Positions 1 through 8,587 of a stretch of DNA of 36,171 nucleotides are shown one piece after another (position 1 is the stretch's first letter; each line of letters opens with the position of its first letter). Both the position numbers and the translations under genes were made by a program. The notes under the pieces are model-generated. The model ran no database searches. It had not been told where the DNA came from and was given only the letters and a program-made list of their open reading frames with translations. The DNA is taken from contig CAZLGO010000004.1 of the NCBI GenBank assembly GCA_964559295.1, forward strand, positions 1 through 36,171. The letters are read 5' to 3'. The stretch is from CAZLGO01 sp964559295 (GTDB lineage: Archaea > Methanobacteriota > Methanobacteria > Methanobacteriales > Methanobacteriaceae).

Positions 1-41
1 TGATTTTCTGATTATTCCTTGATCCCAATTCATATTTAATT

Positions 42-134
42 TTACCAAAGATTTTCTGGTAATGCGAATGTCCTTGCTAAAAATTGAAAATCGAAGATTT
101 TCAAACTTGAAAATGTAATTTTCAAGAGTGCATT
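42..134. repeat. Hairpin-array element, copy 1 (GAA/GTA triloop type)
   Basis: Three successive hairpins are visible: TTACCA/TGGTAA (42-47 with 57-62), a 9-bp stem TTGAAAATC/GATTTTCAA with a GAA loop (84-104), and a 9-bp stem CTTGAAAAT/ATTTTCAAG with a GTA loop (106-126). The last two are enclosed by AATGC (61-65) and GCATT (130-134). The GTA hairpin matches the style of the one at 9675-9693 and the GAA hairpin that at 31928-31946, so I group it with the intergenic elements of the ribosomal cluster. Function unknown. Confidence 0.5.
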
Positions 135-147
135 CAGAGGGATGAAT

Positions 148-423
148 TTATGAACCGAACGCATAGTATAACGATGCAAACAATCCAATGCCAATGCTTT
201 TACCTAATTTGAAAAAAAAATCATCGATTAAGCTCCTTATGGTTTTGTATTCCTGCCAAAGCTGGATTTTGTATGCAAATTCAGCTTTAAGTTTCTGGAA
301 GAACATTCTTATTTTCTCTGGTATCTTACATCCCTGATAAGCTGTTATAGGATAGCTTATTCTATCTAATTTAAGTATGTTGCCTAACAAACTCCATTTG
401 GAATTTCTTTGGTCTAAGATCAA
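148..423 (-). pseudogene. Possible transposase C-terminal remnant (91 codons)
   Basis: This is a short open frame with no clear ribosome binding site, next to hairpin-rich DNA. Its C-terminal half has a Y-x3-R-x3-D spacing followed by FFFKLGK, which resembles the Y-R-E-K signature region of DDE (IS4-like) transposases. It then ends abruptly. A run of nine T residues on the coding strand (encoding FFF) would be a natural frameshift site; losing one codon there would bring the K to the usual six-residue spacing. No upstream DDE domain is present, so at best this is a decayed fragment. It could also be a chance frame. The assignment is inference from a weak motif. Confidence 0.3.
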
Positions 424-581
424 TGGAGATTCATTTAAATCACTGAAAGAAGTTTTATATCTTACGGTTATAGATGCCTTAAATTGTTTATAAAGGTTTT
501 AAAATGCACTTTTATGAACAGAGTGTAGAGACGTAGTCAGAAGTTAAAATGAAGCTGTAAAAATTCTCAGAAAATCGAGGG

Positions 582-601
582 AGATTTAGGACCCTAAACC
601 T
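582..601 (-). terminator. Candidate terminator of the fdhA operon
   Basis: A perfect or G.U-paired stem of 8-9 bp (AGATTTAGG/CCTAAACCT on the plus strand) lies just 3 nt beyond the fdhA stop codon. On the minus strand it is followed by T-containing sequence (TCGATTTTC). The position suggests a 3' end for the three-gene minus-strand transcript. The stem contains one G.T pair when read as minus-strand RNA. Confidence 0.45.
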
Positions 602-604
602 TTT

Positions 605-3283
605 TTATTCTTCCTCCTTTTCAACCCGCACAGCACAGACCTTCAACTCTGGAATTTTAGAGACTGGATCCAAAGCGGGGTTTGTAAGCACGTTGGTAGG
701 TACCTCACCAAAATGAAATGTCATAAAAATCACGCCTTTTGGCGATGCTTCTGTTAATTTTACTTTAGCCTTCAATTGCCCTCGGCGAGAAATTAGTCGT
801 ACCGAATCACCATCCTGGATTCCAAGATATGACGCATCTTCAGGATTCATCTCAACAAGCTCTTGACCATGTAGGATCTCAAGACCCCTAACCATTCGTG
901 TCATGGTGCCTGTATGATACTGATAGAGGCTACGTCCAGTTGTCAGGATAAATGGATACTTTTCATCTGGAATTTCAGCCGGTGGTTTGTATTTTAGAGG
1001 TATGAATCTGCCTTTTCCATCACTTGTGGCAAACTGCTTGGTATGAAGAATAGGTGTCCCCTGATCTTCACTATCAAAACAAGGCCACTGTAAACCTCCA
1101 TTTTCAAGACGATCATAGGAAATACCACCATAAATTGGCGCAAGATATGCGATCTCCTCTGCAATTTTGGCAGTATGATTGAAATTGAAGCCCACAGCGC
1201 CCATCCTTTTTGCAATCTCGCAGATAATCCACCAATCAGGTTTTGAATTACCAACAGGGTTTATTGCACCTCGCACACGTTGAACTCGGCGTTCTGTGTT
1301 TGTAAATGTACCATCCTTTTCAGCGAAGGTACAGGCAGGCAGAACAACGTCAGCTAAAAGGGCAGTCTCAGTAAGAAAGATATCCTGGACCACGAGAAAT
1401 TCCAGTTTTTCAAGGGATCTTTGAACATATGAAGAATCAGGTTCACTCATAATAGGATTTTCACCTATGATATAGAGGGCCTTGATCTCTCCTTTGTATG
1501 CAGATTCTATGATTTCAGGAAGTGTTAGTCCAGGCGATTTACTAAGTTTGCACTTCCATGCATTCTGAAATTTTTCACAAATTGCAAGATCATCTACAGG
1601 TTGATAACCAGGATAAAAATCAGGCAAGCATCCCATGTCGCATGCACCCTGAACGTTGTTCTGCCCACGAAGTGGATTTATACCAGAAGATGGTTTGCCT
1701 ATGTTACCAGTAAGAAGTGCCAGATTGCTGATGGCAAGTACATTGTCGGTACCATGGGAATGCTGGGTTATGCCCATGGAGTAGAGTATGGAAGCTGATT
1801 TAGATGACGCATATGTTCTCGCTGCATCTATTATTTTATCCTTATCCACTTCTGTAATTTTTTCTACAAAGTCAAGATCAAACTCTTTAAGGGATTCCAC
1901 AAACTCATCAAAGTTCTCGCAGCGTTCATTTATAAAAGATGAATCATGCAGGTTCTCTTTGACGATCACATGCATCATGCCCATAAGAAGAGCAACATCG
2001 GTACCTGGATTGTGCTGCAAGAATATATCAGCATGTCTACACAGGTCAATTTCTCTCGGATTTGCAACAATGAGCTTTGCACCATTTTGAACCGCCTTTA
2101 TTACCTGCAAGCCGATTATTGGATGCGCTGACGTGGTGTTTGTACCTATGGCAAATATGCAATCTGCATCAGCGATTTCACCTATAGAATTGGTCATAGC
2201 CCCGCTTCCTATGCTCTGTGAAAGACCGGCCACAGAGGGGGCATGACAAAGCCTGGCGCAATGATCGATGTTGTTCGTTTCCATCAAAGCCCTTGTAAAT
2301 TTTTGAATAATGTAATTTTCTTCGTTGGTACATTTTGCAGATGCTATGGTGGCAAAGGAATCTCCTTTATACTTCGAAAGATTTTGAGCGATGAAATCAA
2401 GTGTTTCATCCCAGCTTGCTTCTACTAATTTTCCATTTTGCTTTATAAGAGGTGATCTCAGTCTTTTAGGGTGATTAACAAAATCATAGCCGAATCTTCC
2501 TTTAACACAAAGATTTCCTTTATTCACAGGGCTATTAGGGTCTCCCCTCACTTTTGTGACGATGTTTCCCCGAAGCCCTAAATAGATGATGCAACCAACC
2601 CCGCAATAGGGACATATCGTTTTAACTTCTCGAGAAGGCTGCAACGTATTTTTAGGTACCAGAGCACCAACAGGGCATCTCACAACGCATTCTCCACAAG
2701 ATACACAGCTTGATTCTGAGATTGGTTTATCCCAAGGCACGGTAATTTTAGTTTCATAACCCCGAAATCCAAAATCAATGGCACTTACACCTAAAATTTC
2801 CCTGCATACCCTGACACAAATGCCGCATAAAATACATTTTTTAAGATCACGAACAAAGAATGGATTGGACGTATCTTCTGGAATTTCGCTGACTGATCGC
2901 CTTAAATTCCCCAGATCTTCTTTCTCAATTCCAAGATAAGCCGCTATTTCCTGTAACCTACATCGATCATTTTTAGCACAGGTAAGACAATCAATCTCAT
3001 GATTTGCAATTAAGAGTTCTGCGACGAGTTTTCTCACCTTATTTATCTGTGGGCTTTCGGTCTTTACATTCATCCCTTGTTTAACCGGAGTTTCACAGGA
3101 TGTAACAATGCGCCCATCATCGATTTCAACTATACAGAGCCTGCATGCTCCAAATGGTTTTAGATGAGGGTTGTAACACAAATTGGGAATGTAAATGTCG
3201 TTTTCAAGTGCTGCTTGGAGTATGGTGGTACTTTCTTTTACTTTTACTTTTAAACCATCTATTGTGAATGTGATCTTGTCCAT
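605..3283 (-). CDS. fdhA: Formate dehydrogenase catalytic subunit, NuoG-like N-terminus (892 aa)
   Basis: Predicted to oxidise formate (or reduce CO2) at a molybdopterin or tungstopterin site in the cytoplasm. Domains in order: [2Fe-2S] (C36, C47, C50, C63); His-Cys [4Fe-4S] (H95, C99, C102, C108); two ferredoxin clusters (C150/153/156/160 and C193/196/199/203); the oxidoreductase [4Fe-4S] (C224, C227, C231, C259); and a catalytic motif RLCHAPSVAGL with Cys346 (TGT, not a selenocysteine TGA) followed by His347. The C-terminal pterin-binding domain ends GEVPTNVLTNPALDP, typical of formate dehydrogenases. I chose the ATG at 3283 because AAGAGG lies about 7 nt upstream and the start then falls after the nuoF stop; ATG at 3289 is the alternative. 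It is last in the nuoE-nuoF-fdhA operon, so electrons probably pass to NAD(P)+ and perhaps ferredoxin through NuoF. The architecture is bacterial in style, so transfer is possible. No signal peptide is visible. Confidence 0.9.
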   Translation of the reverse strand: MDKITFTIDGLKVKVKESTTILQAALENDIYIPNLCYNPHLKPFGACRLCIVEIDDGRIVTSCETPVKQGMNVKTESPQINKVRKLVAELLIANHEIDCLTCAKNDRCRLQEIAAYLGIEKEDLGNLRRSVSEIPEDTSNPFFVRDLKKCILCGICVRVCREILGVSAIDFGFRGYETKITVPWDKPISESSCVSCGECVVRCPVGALVPKNTLQPSREVKTICPYCGVGCIIYLGLRGNIVTKVRGDPNSPVNKGNLCVKGRFGYDFVNHPKRLRSPLIKQNGKLVEASWDETLDFIAQNLSKYKGDSFATIASAKCTNEENYIIQKFTRALMETNNIDHCARLCHAPSVAGLSQSIGSGAMTNSIGEIADADCIFAIGTNTTSAHPIIGLQVIKAVQNGAKLIVANPREIDLCRHADIFLQHNPGTDVALLMGMMHVIVKENLHDSSFINERCENFDEFVESLKEFDLDFVEKITEVDKDKIIDAARTYASSKSASILYSMGITQHSHGTDNVLAISNLALLTGNIGKPSSGINPLRGQNNVQGACDMGCLPDFYPGYQPVDDLAICEKFQNAWKCKLSKSPGLTLPEIIESAYKGEIKALYIIGENPIMSEPDSSYVQRSLEKLEFLVVQDIFLTETALLADVVLPACTFAEKDGTFTNTERRVQRVRGAINPVGNSKPDWWIICEIAKRMGAVGFNFNHTAKIAEEIAYLAPIYGGISYDRLENGGLQWPCFDSEDQGTPILHTKQFATSDGKGRFIPLKYKPPAEIPDEKYPFILTTGRSLYQYHTGTMTRMVRGLEILHGQELVEMNPEDASYLGIQDGDSVRLISRRGQLKAKVKLTEASPKGVIFMTFHFGEVPTNVLTNPALDPVSKIPELKVCAVRVEKEEE

Positions 3284-3294
3284 TTTCATGCCTC

Positions 3295-5169
3295 TTACAC
3301 TGATTTTGGTTTTGATACGCATTCTATGGCATCAAATTTTCCGGAACACACTTCCATGCATGTTCCGCATCTTATACATTTGCTTTGGTCAATTACATGT
3401 ATCTGCTTTTTACCGCCTTTTATTGCACCTACTGGACATGATTTAAGACAAAGCATACAACTTTGACACTTATCTGGTAAAACATAGTAGGATATGAGTT
3501 CCTTGCATACGAGGGAGGGACAGATCTTTTGATGAATATGAGCATCGTACTCATCTTTAAAGAAACCTATGGTGGTGAGTACAGGATTTGGAGCTGTCTG
3601 TCCCAGTCCACAGAGTGAAGCAACTTTAATTCCATCTGCCAGTTCTACAAGCAGCTCAACATCCTTTGATTTACCTTTCCCTTGGGTTATATCAACCAAA
3701 ATATCAAGCATTTGCTTTGTTCCCAGTCGACAGGGTACACATTTGCAACAGGACTCTTTCTGGGTAAATTCAAGGAAGTAACGGGCCACATCAACCATAC
3801 AGGTGTTCTGATCCATTACAACAAGACCACCAGAACCCATTATAGCACCAGCCATGGTAAGAGAATCGTAATCTATGGGAACATCAAGGAAGCTTGCTGG
3901 CAGGCATCCTCCAGAAGGACCTCCTATTTGAACTCCCTTAAATTCCCCCCCATTCTGAATTCCTCCCCCTATCTCATAGATCACCTTTCTTAGACTAATA
4001 CCAAGTGGAACTTCAATAAGACCTGTATTTTTTATTTTACCCACCAGAGAAAAGGTTTTTGTTCCTCTATTATCCTTTGTACCGTATTTGACAAATTCAT
4101 GAACACCTTTCTGCATGATAAATGATACACTTGCAAGGGTCTCAACATTGTTTATGACGGTGGGTTTGCCCCATAATCCATAAGTGGTGGGAAAAGGTGG
4201 ACGGGTACGCGGCATTCCTCTTTTTCCCTCAATTGACGCAATTAATGCAGTTTCTTCACCACAAACAAAAGCACCAGCTCCTTCTTTTATTTCTATATTA
4301 AAACTAAATCCAGAATCAAAAATATCATCCCCTAAGAATCCATACTCTTCCATCTGCGCTAACGCATGTTCTAATCTTTCAAGTGCAAGGGGGTATTCTG
4401 CTCTACAATAAATATATCCTGAATTTGCACCAGTTGCATAGGCGGCTATAAGCATTCCTTCTAAAACCGAATGAGGATCACTTTCAAGAATAGATCTGTT
4501 CATAAAAGCACCAGGATCCCCCTCGTCAGCATTGCATATTATATACTTAGTTTTATTTTTTGCATCATGACAGAACTGCCATTTTTGCCAAGTGGGAAAA
4601 CCGGCACCTCCTCTTCCTTTTAGACTTGATTTTTTTATTTCATGGATCACATGCTGAGGTGTCATCTCAAGAGCCTTAATAAATCCACTGTATCCTCCAC
4701 GGGCTATATAATGGGTTATTTTTTTAGGATCAATGAATCCACAGTTACGAAGAATCATTCTTACCTGTGATCTGAATACAGGCATGTCAAAAAACTTAGG
4801 GATACCTTCAATGGTTCCGCTTCCAACACTACCCAATGCATAATCAGCCAAGGGATCATCACCAACTATGTAGCTATCAAAAATCTTTGCTGCCACATCA
4901 GGTGTGACATTTCCATAAAAAATACCTGGTTTTTTTGGTTTAATGACGGTTACAATTGGTTCCGCATAACATAACCCAATACAACCTACTTCAATGATGT
5001 TGCAATCTGCATCATGTTTTTTTGATTCATCTTCAAGAACTGAGAACGTATCCAGTGCTCCAGCGGAACGACCACAGGTAGCAGCACCTACAAGTATTAA
5101 AGGTTTTTCACCTTTGTATAATAACCTATATTCTTCTTTAGCTTGATACACTATATCAAAAAAATTCAT
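3295..5169 (-). CDS. nuoF: NuoF/HydB-like NAD(P)H-FMN iron-sulfur subunit (624 aa)
   Basis: This is the FMN and NAD(P)H-binding subunit of a soluble complex-I-like module. Visible parts: an N-terminal thioredoxin-like [2Fe-2S] domain (C32, C56, C63, C67); the FMN/NADH site with GRGGAGFPTW at 185-194 and NADEGDPGAFMNR at 213-225; the N3-type [4Fe-4S] cluster (C474, C477, C480, C520); and a C-terminal double ferredoxin domain (C568/571/574/578 and C598/601/604/608). This fused layout is that of HydB of bifurcating [FeFe] hydrogenases and NAD-dependent formate dehydrogenases, longer than plain NuoF. I chose the ATG at 5169 because GGAG sits about 8 nt upstream; an earlier in-frame ATG at 5196 would overlap nuoE. 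It lies 10 nt after nuoE and 11 nt before fdhA. Whether it bifurcates electrons cannot be told from sequence. Confidence 0.9.
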   Translation of the reverse strand: MNFFDIVYQAKEEYRLLYKGEKPLILVGAATCGRSAGALDTFSVLEDESKKHDADCNIIEVGCIGLCYAEPIVTVIKPKKPGIFYGNVTPDVAAKIFDSYIVGDDPLADYALGSVGSGTIEGIPKFFDMPVFRSQVRMILRNCGFIDPKKITHYIARGGYSGFIKALEMTPQHVIHEIKKSSLKGRGGAGFPTWQKWQFCHDAKNKTKYIICNADEGDPGAFMNRSILESDPHSVLEGMLIAAYATGANSGYIYCRAEYPLALERLEHALAQMEEYGFLGDDIFDSGFSFNIEIKEGAGAFVCGEETALIASIEGKRGMPRTRPPFPTTYGLWGKPTVINNVETLASVSFIMQKGVHEFVKYGTKDNRGTKTFSLVGKIKNTGLIEVPLGISLRKVIYEIGGGIQNGGEFKGVQIGGPSGGCLPASFLDVPIDYDSLTMAGAIMGSGGLVVMDQNTCMVDVARYFLEFTQKESCCKCVPCRLGTKQMLDILVDITQGKGKSKDVELLVELADGIKVASLCGLGQTAPNPVLTTIGFFKDEYDAHIHQKICPSLVCKELISYYVLPDKCQSCMLCLKSCPVGAIKGGKKQIHVIDQSKCIRCGTCMEVCSGKFDAIECVSKPKSV

Positions 5170-5179
5170 TATATTTCTC

Positions 5180-5644
5180 CTATCTTTTTTTTTCATTTTT
5201 TGTTTTAGAAAAAAGCCTTTCTAAATCCTTTAATGTTAGTTTTGATTCAACTTTCTTGTCTATCATAACACATGGTGCCAGTGCACAGCAACCAAGACAA
5301 GCAACAGATTCTAACGAATATTCTAAATCATGCGTAGCTTCTCCTTCTTTTATACCCAAAAGTCTTCCAATCCCTTCTATGATCTGAGTTGACCCACGGA
5401 CATGACAAGCAGTCCCCTCACACACCATAATGTGTTTTTTGCCAACAGGTGTAAAGCGAAATTGAGCATAAAATGTAGCCACACCATATACTTCACTTTC
5501 AGGTACTCCTATAAATTTAGAAACCTCTGAAATTGCTTTTTTTGGAATATAACCAAGATTGGTTTGAATATTTTGTAAAATGGGGATTAATTCTGCTCTA
5601 TCACTTTTATGGGATGATAGAATCTCTTTCAATTTTTTTTCCAT
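5180..5644 (-). CDS. nuoE: NuoE/HydC-like [2Fe-2S] subunit (154 aa)
   Basis: Small thioredoxin-fold [2Fe-2S] subunit that partners NuoF. Four ligands are visible: C75 and C80 (CEGTAC) and C116 and C120 (CLGCC). The family hallmarks YGVATFYAQF and the helical N-terminus are present, and the length is normal for the family. The start ATG has GGAG 7 nt upstream. It is the first gene of the minus-strand operon, divergent from the ribosomal cluster, so its promoter must lie in the 5645-5923 gap. Confidence 0.92.
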   Translation of the reverse strand: MEKKLKEILSSHKSDRAELIPILQNIQTNLGYIPKKAISEVSKFIGVPESEVYGVATFYAQFRFTPVGKKHIMVCEGTACHVRGSTQIIEGIGRLLGIKEGEATHDLEYSLESVACLGCCALAPCVMIDKKVESKLTLKDLERLFSKTKNEKKR

Positions 5645-5709
5645 GGTGATACTCCATTTTTACCATTTTTGGGATCAAATAGACAACTCAAAAAATTTTG
5701 CATTAAGGC

Positions 5710-5717
5710 ATAAATAT
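5710..5717 (-). promoter_or_regulatory. Possible TATA box for nuoE-nuoF-fdhA
   Basis: ATATTTAT on the minus strand lies about 66 nt upstream of the nuoE start. A start site some 25 nt downstream would give a leader of roughly 40 nt that includes the GGAG. The motif is short and the region AT-rich, so this is a weak call. Confidence 0.3.
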
Positions 5718-5835
5718 CATTCTATTGCTAATCTATGCCCAAAAAATCGTTTTTGCTTTTAATAAAGGAGTGAGGTATCCATTATACATTAACTTATTTA
5801 CCACTTTAGTCGATGAAAAAATGTGAGTTCAGTAT

Positions 5836-5845
5836 CTTTATAAAT
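5836..5845 (+). promoter_or_regulatory. Possible upstream TATA box of the ribosomal cluster
   Basis: CTTTATAAAT in the divergent intergenic region is a good match to an archaeal TATA element. It would start transcripts near 5865-5870, giving a leader of about 55 nt before the SPOUT methyltransferase gene. A second TATA-like site lies nearer the gene, so two tandem promoters are possible. Confidence 0.35.
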
Positions 5846-5885
5846 TTTGCTGATCTTTTACCACTCAGACCAAAAGAGCGTTTTC

Positions 5886-5900
5886 CATAAATATATATAA
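5886..5900 (+). promoter_or_regulatory. Probable main promoter (TATA box) of the ribosomal superoperon
   Basis: CATAAATATATATAA is centred about 30 nt before the ATG at 5924. Standard archaeal spacing (start site about 25 nt downstream of the TATA centre) puts the RNA 5' end only a few bases before the start codon. No Shine-Dalgarno sequence is seen before 5924, so the first cistron is probably read from a leaderless or near-leaderless mRNA. Confidence 0.5.
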
Positions 5901-5923
5901 AAGATAAAAACAAATGTTGAATA

Positions 5924-6730
5924 ATGAAAGCAAAGCATTTATCTATTTTCATACCAGCTTCAACAACCGCCGAAACAGAAGATTTAAGAACAAAAACTTA
6001 CAAGGTAGGACTAATAGGAAGGTCTGCAGCCATATTCAGGGTTGATAGGATCATTGTTTATCAAGACGATGCAGACAAAGAAGAGGCAAAGTTTATTAGT
6101 GAGATCTTAACTTATATGAATACACCCCAATATCTCAGAAAGAGGGTATTTCCACTAACAAGGAAATTAAGATATGTTGGTATTCTCCCTCCATTGAGAA
6201 CGCCTCATCATCCTACTGGGAAACCAAGTGAAGGCGATTATAGGCAAGGTTTGACCCTAAAAAGGACAAAAAAAGGTACAATTGTCGATATCGGGGCAGA
6301 AAGACCAGTACTTTGCAGGGAGAAGCTCAGCGTAAATAAAATAATAACCTTTAAAATAAAGAAACTTGCAAAAAAGATAATAGTTGAACCAGATCAACCT
6401 GATGGTTACTGGGGTTATGAGACTCTATCTACTTGTAAGGGTTTATATGAGAGCATCCAGCTGGTAAAACCAGATGTTGTTATTGCAACTTCTAGGCATG
6501 CTGTGCCCATCACTTCTGTTTTGGATGAAGTAAAAAGCAAAATAAAGCATGCCGAACATTTGGCTGTTTTATTTGGCGGTCCATATTCAGGCGTATACGA
6601 TATTCTCCAAGACAAGGAGGATATCATAGATGTTGGGATAAATACAATCCCATCACAGGGGACTGAAACTGTAAGAACTGAAGAGGCAATTTTAGCAACT
6701 TTAGCTGTGTTTAACATTTTTTTAAACTGA
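5924..6730 (+). CDS. Putative SPOUT-fold RNA methyltransferase (COG2106/DUF171 family, 268 aa)
   Basis: Archaeal member of the family that includes human SPOUT1 (C9orf114); probably methylates RNA using SAM. Recognisable parts are the N-terminal SIFIPAST segment, the RKRVFPLTRKLRYVGILPPLRTPHHP block, an inserted small beta domain, and the C-terminal knot-like region FGGPYSGVYDIL...NTIPSQGTETVRTEEAI. It stands directly before uL3, its usual position in euryarchaea. The start ATG lacks a Shine-Dalgarno but is about 30 nt from a TATA box. The exact RNA substrate is not known from the sequence. Confidence 0.85.
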   Translation: MKAKHLSIFIPASTTAETEDLRTKTYKVGLIGRSAAIFRVDRIIVYQDDADKEEAKFISEILTYMNTPQYLRKRVFPLTRKLRYVGILPPLRTPHHPTGKPSEGDYRQGLTLKRTKKGTIVDIGAERPVLCREKLSVNKIITFKIKKLAKKIIVEPDQPDGYWGYETLSTCKGLYESIQLVKPDVVIATSRHAVPITSVLDEVKSKIKHAEHLAVLFGGPYSGVYDILQDKEDIIDVGINTIPSQGTETVRTEEAILATLAVFNIFLN

Positions 6731-6760
6731 AAAATTTATGAATGTGAGGAGGTAAATTAA

Positions 6761-7771
6761 ATGGTTAGACATCATCACCCAAGAAAGGGTTCACTGGCAT
6801 TTAGTCCCAGAAAAAGAGCGTCTCGGGAGACTCCAAGAATAAAATCTTGGTCTATTGTGGATGAGCCGAGATTGCTCGGGTTTGCTGGCTACAAAGTTGG
6901 AATGACCCATGTCATGATACTCGATACCAAAAAAAATTCACCAACAGAGGGAATGGAGATATCAACTCCTGTTACAATATTGGAAGCCCCTCCTGTTGTT
7001 GTAATGGGCATAAGAGCATATAGAAAAACCACACGTGGGCTAAAGGTAATGACGGATATCTTGGCAGATGATCTTGGCGAAGATCTCTCAAGAACCATAA
7101 CACTACCTAAAAAACATGAGAAAGATGCCAAATTGGAAAAATTGAAGGAAAATCTTGATGATATAGCAGACATAAGAGTTCTGGTTCACACACAACCAAA
7201 ACTTGCAAGTGTTCCTAAAAAGAAACCAGAGATAACAGAATGGGGACTTGGTGGAAATAACATTCAAGAAAAGCTTGAATATGCCATAGATATCCTTGGA
7301 AATAATATAGATGCAAAGGATGTTTTCTCTGAAGGAGAATATGTTGATGCTATAGCTGTCACCAAGGGAAAAGGATTTCAAGGGCCTGTAAAAAGATGGG
7401 GCGTTAGAATCCAGTATGGAAAAGCCGCAAGAAGCAGTAAAGGGAGACATGTAGGTACTTTAGGTCCATGGACACCTTCAAGAACTATGTGGACGGTTCC
7501 ACAAGCTGGTCAGATGGGATATCACAAAAGAACCGAGTACAACAAGAGAATTTTAAAAATTGGAGAATCATCTGAAGCCAGGGATATAAATCCCAAAGGC
7601 GGATTTGTAAAATATGGTCTTGTAAAAAACGATTACATAATACTTAAAGGATCGGTTCCAGGTCCATCAAAAAGACTTATAATATTGAGAAAAGCAATAA
7701 GACCTCCAAAAAAACAAGAAGGTGCGCCACAGATATCATACATTAGCACAGCTTCAAAACAAGGCGCTTAG
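6761..7771 (+). CDS. rpl3: 50S ribosomal protein uL3 (336 aa)
   Basis: Large-subunit protein near the peptidyl-transferase centre. The N-terminus MVRHHHPRKGSLAFSPRKRA and the GFQGPVKRWGV / GTLGPWTPSRTMWTVPQAGQMGYHKRTEYN blocks are diagnostic, and the length is normal for archaea. GGAGGT lies about 9 nt before the ATG. It follows the SPOUT gene by 30 nt and precedes uL4 by 14 nt. Confidence 0.98.
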   Translation: MVRHHHPRKGSLAFSPRKRASRETPRIKSWSIVDEPRLLGFAGYKVGMTHVMILDTKKNSPTEGMEISTPVTILEAPPVVVMGIRAYRKTTRGLKVMTDILADDLGEDLSRTITLPKKHEKDAKLEKLKENLDDIADIRVLVHTQPKLASVPKKKPEITEWGLGGNNIQEKLEYAIDILGNNIDAKDVFSEGEYVDAIAVTKGKGFQGPVKRWGVRIQYGKAARSSKGRHVGTLGPWTPSRTMWTVPQAGQMGYHKRTEYNKRILKIGESSEARDINPKGGFVKYGLVKNDYIILKGSVPGPSKRLIILRKAIRPPKKQEGAPQISYISTASKQGA

Positions 7772-7785
7772 AGAGAGGAATTTAA

Positions 7786-8568
7786 ATGAAAAAAGTCAAT
7801 GTTTACTCGCTGGAAGGCAATATCATAGGCGAGATCGAACTTCCTGATATTTTTTATGAGGAATTTAGACCTGATCTCATCAAAAGGGCAGTGATCTCTT
7901 CACAAACAGCCAGAATTCAACCTTGGGGAGCAAACCCTCTTGCAGGAAAAAGGACATCTGCTGAATCCTTTGGTGCAGGACGTGGTGTAGCGATGGTACG
8001 TCGTATAAAGGGAAGTAGACACCCTGCTGCATCAAAAGCCGCTTTTGCACCTCAGGCTGTAGGTGGTAGAAGGGCACATCCACCAAAACCGCAAAAGATC
8101 ATTCATGAAAAGATAAACAAGAAAGAGCGAAGATTTGCAATAAGATCAGCCATTGCTGCAACCGCAAATAAAAATTTAGTGAAGAATAGAGGACATAAAA
8201 TTGAAAATATTCCTCAGATCCCATTTGTGGTTGATGATGAGTTGTGCAAAGTCAAAAAAACAAAAGATACGAGAGAAATATTCAAAAAACTTGGAATAAT
8301 GGACGACGTGGTAAGAGCAAAAACCAAGAGGAAGATAAGAGCTGGAAAGGGTAAGATGAGAGGTAGAAAATACAAATCACCAAAAGGACCTCTCATAGTT
8401 GTTGGAGAAGACAAAGGAATAAGCCTTGGGGCAAGAAACCACCCTGGTGTTGATGTTGTCACTGTAGAAAACTTAAATGCTGAACTTTTAGCCCCTGGAA
8501 CTCATGCGGGAAGATTTACCATATACACAAGATCTGCAATCGAAAAGTTAAATGATCTGTTTAAATAG
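7786..8568 (+). CDS. rpl4: 50S ribosomal protein uL4 (260 aa)
   Basis: Lines the exit tunnel of the large subunit. Diagnostic segments are INPWG-type QPWGANPLAGKRTSAESFGAGRG near residue 45-70, VGGRRAHPPK, and C-terminal VENLNAELLAPGTHAGRFTIY. Length is normal for archaea. Start has AGAGAGGAA upstream. Next gene uL23 begins 19 nt later. Confidence 0.98.
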   Translation: MKKVNVYSLEGNIIGEIELPDIFYEEFRPDLIKRAVISSQTARIQPWGANPLAGKRTSAESFGAGRGVAMVRRIKGSRHPAASKAAFAPQAVGGRRAHPPKPQKIIHEKINKKERRFAIRSAIAATANKNLVKNRGHKIENIPQIPFVVDDELCKVKKTKDTREIFKKLGIMDDVVRAKTKRKIRAGKGKMRGRKYKSPKGPLIVVGEDKGISLGARNHPGVDVVTVENLNAELLAPGTHAGRFTIYTRSAIEKLNDLFK

Positions 8569-8587
8569 ATATAAGCGGTGTGTTAAG

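Noticed and set aside
2246..2248. Possible selenocysteine in formate dehydrogenase
   Set aside because: The codon at the active-site position is TGT (Cys346), not TGA, and the frame is uninterrupted.
5580..5762. 60-codon plus-strand frame opposite nuoE
   Set aside because: Antisense shadow of nuoE with no ribosome binding site and no family resemblance. Many other antisense frames in the window were dismissed for the same reason.
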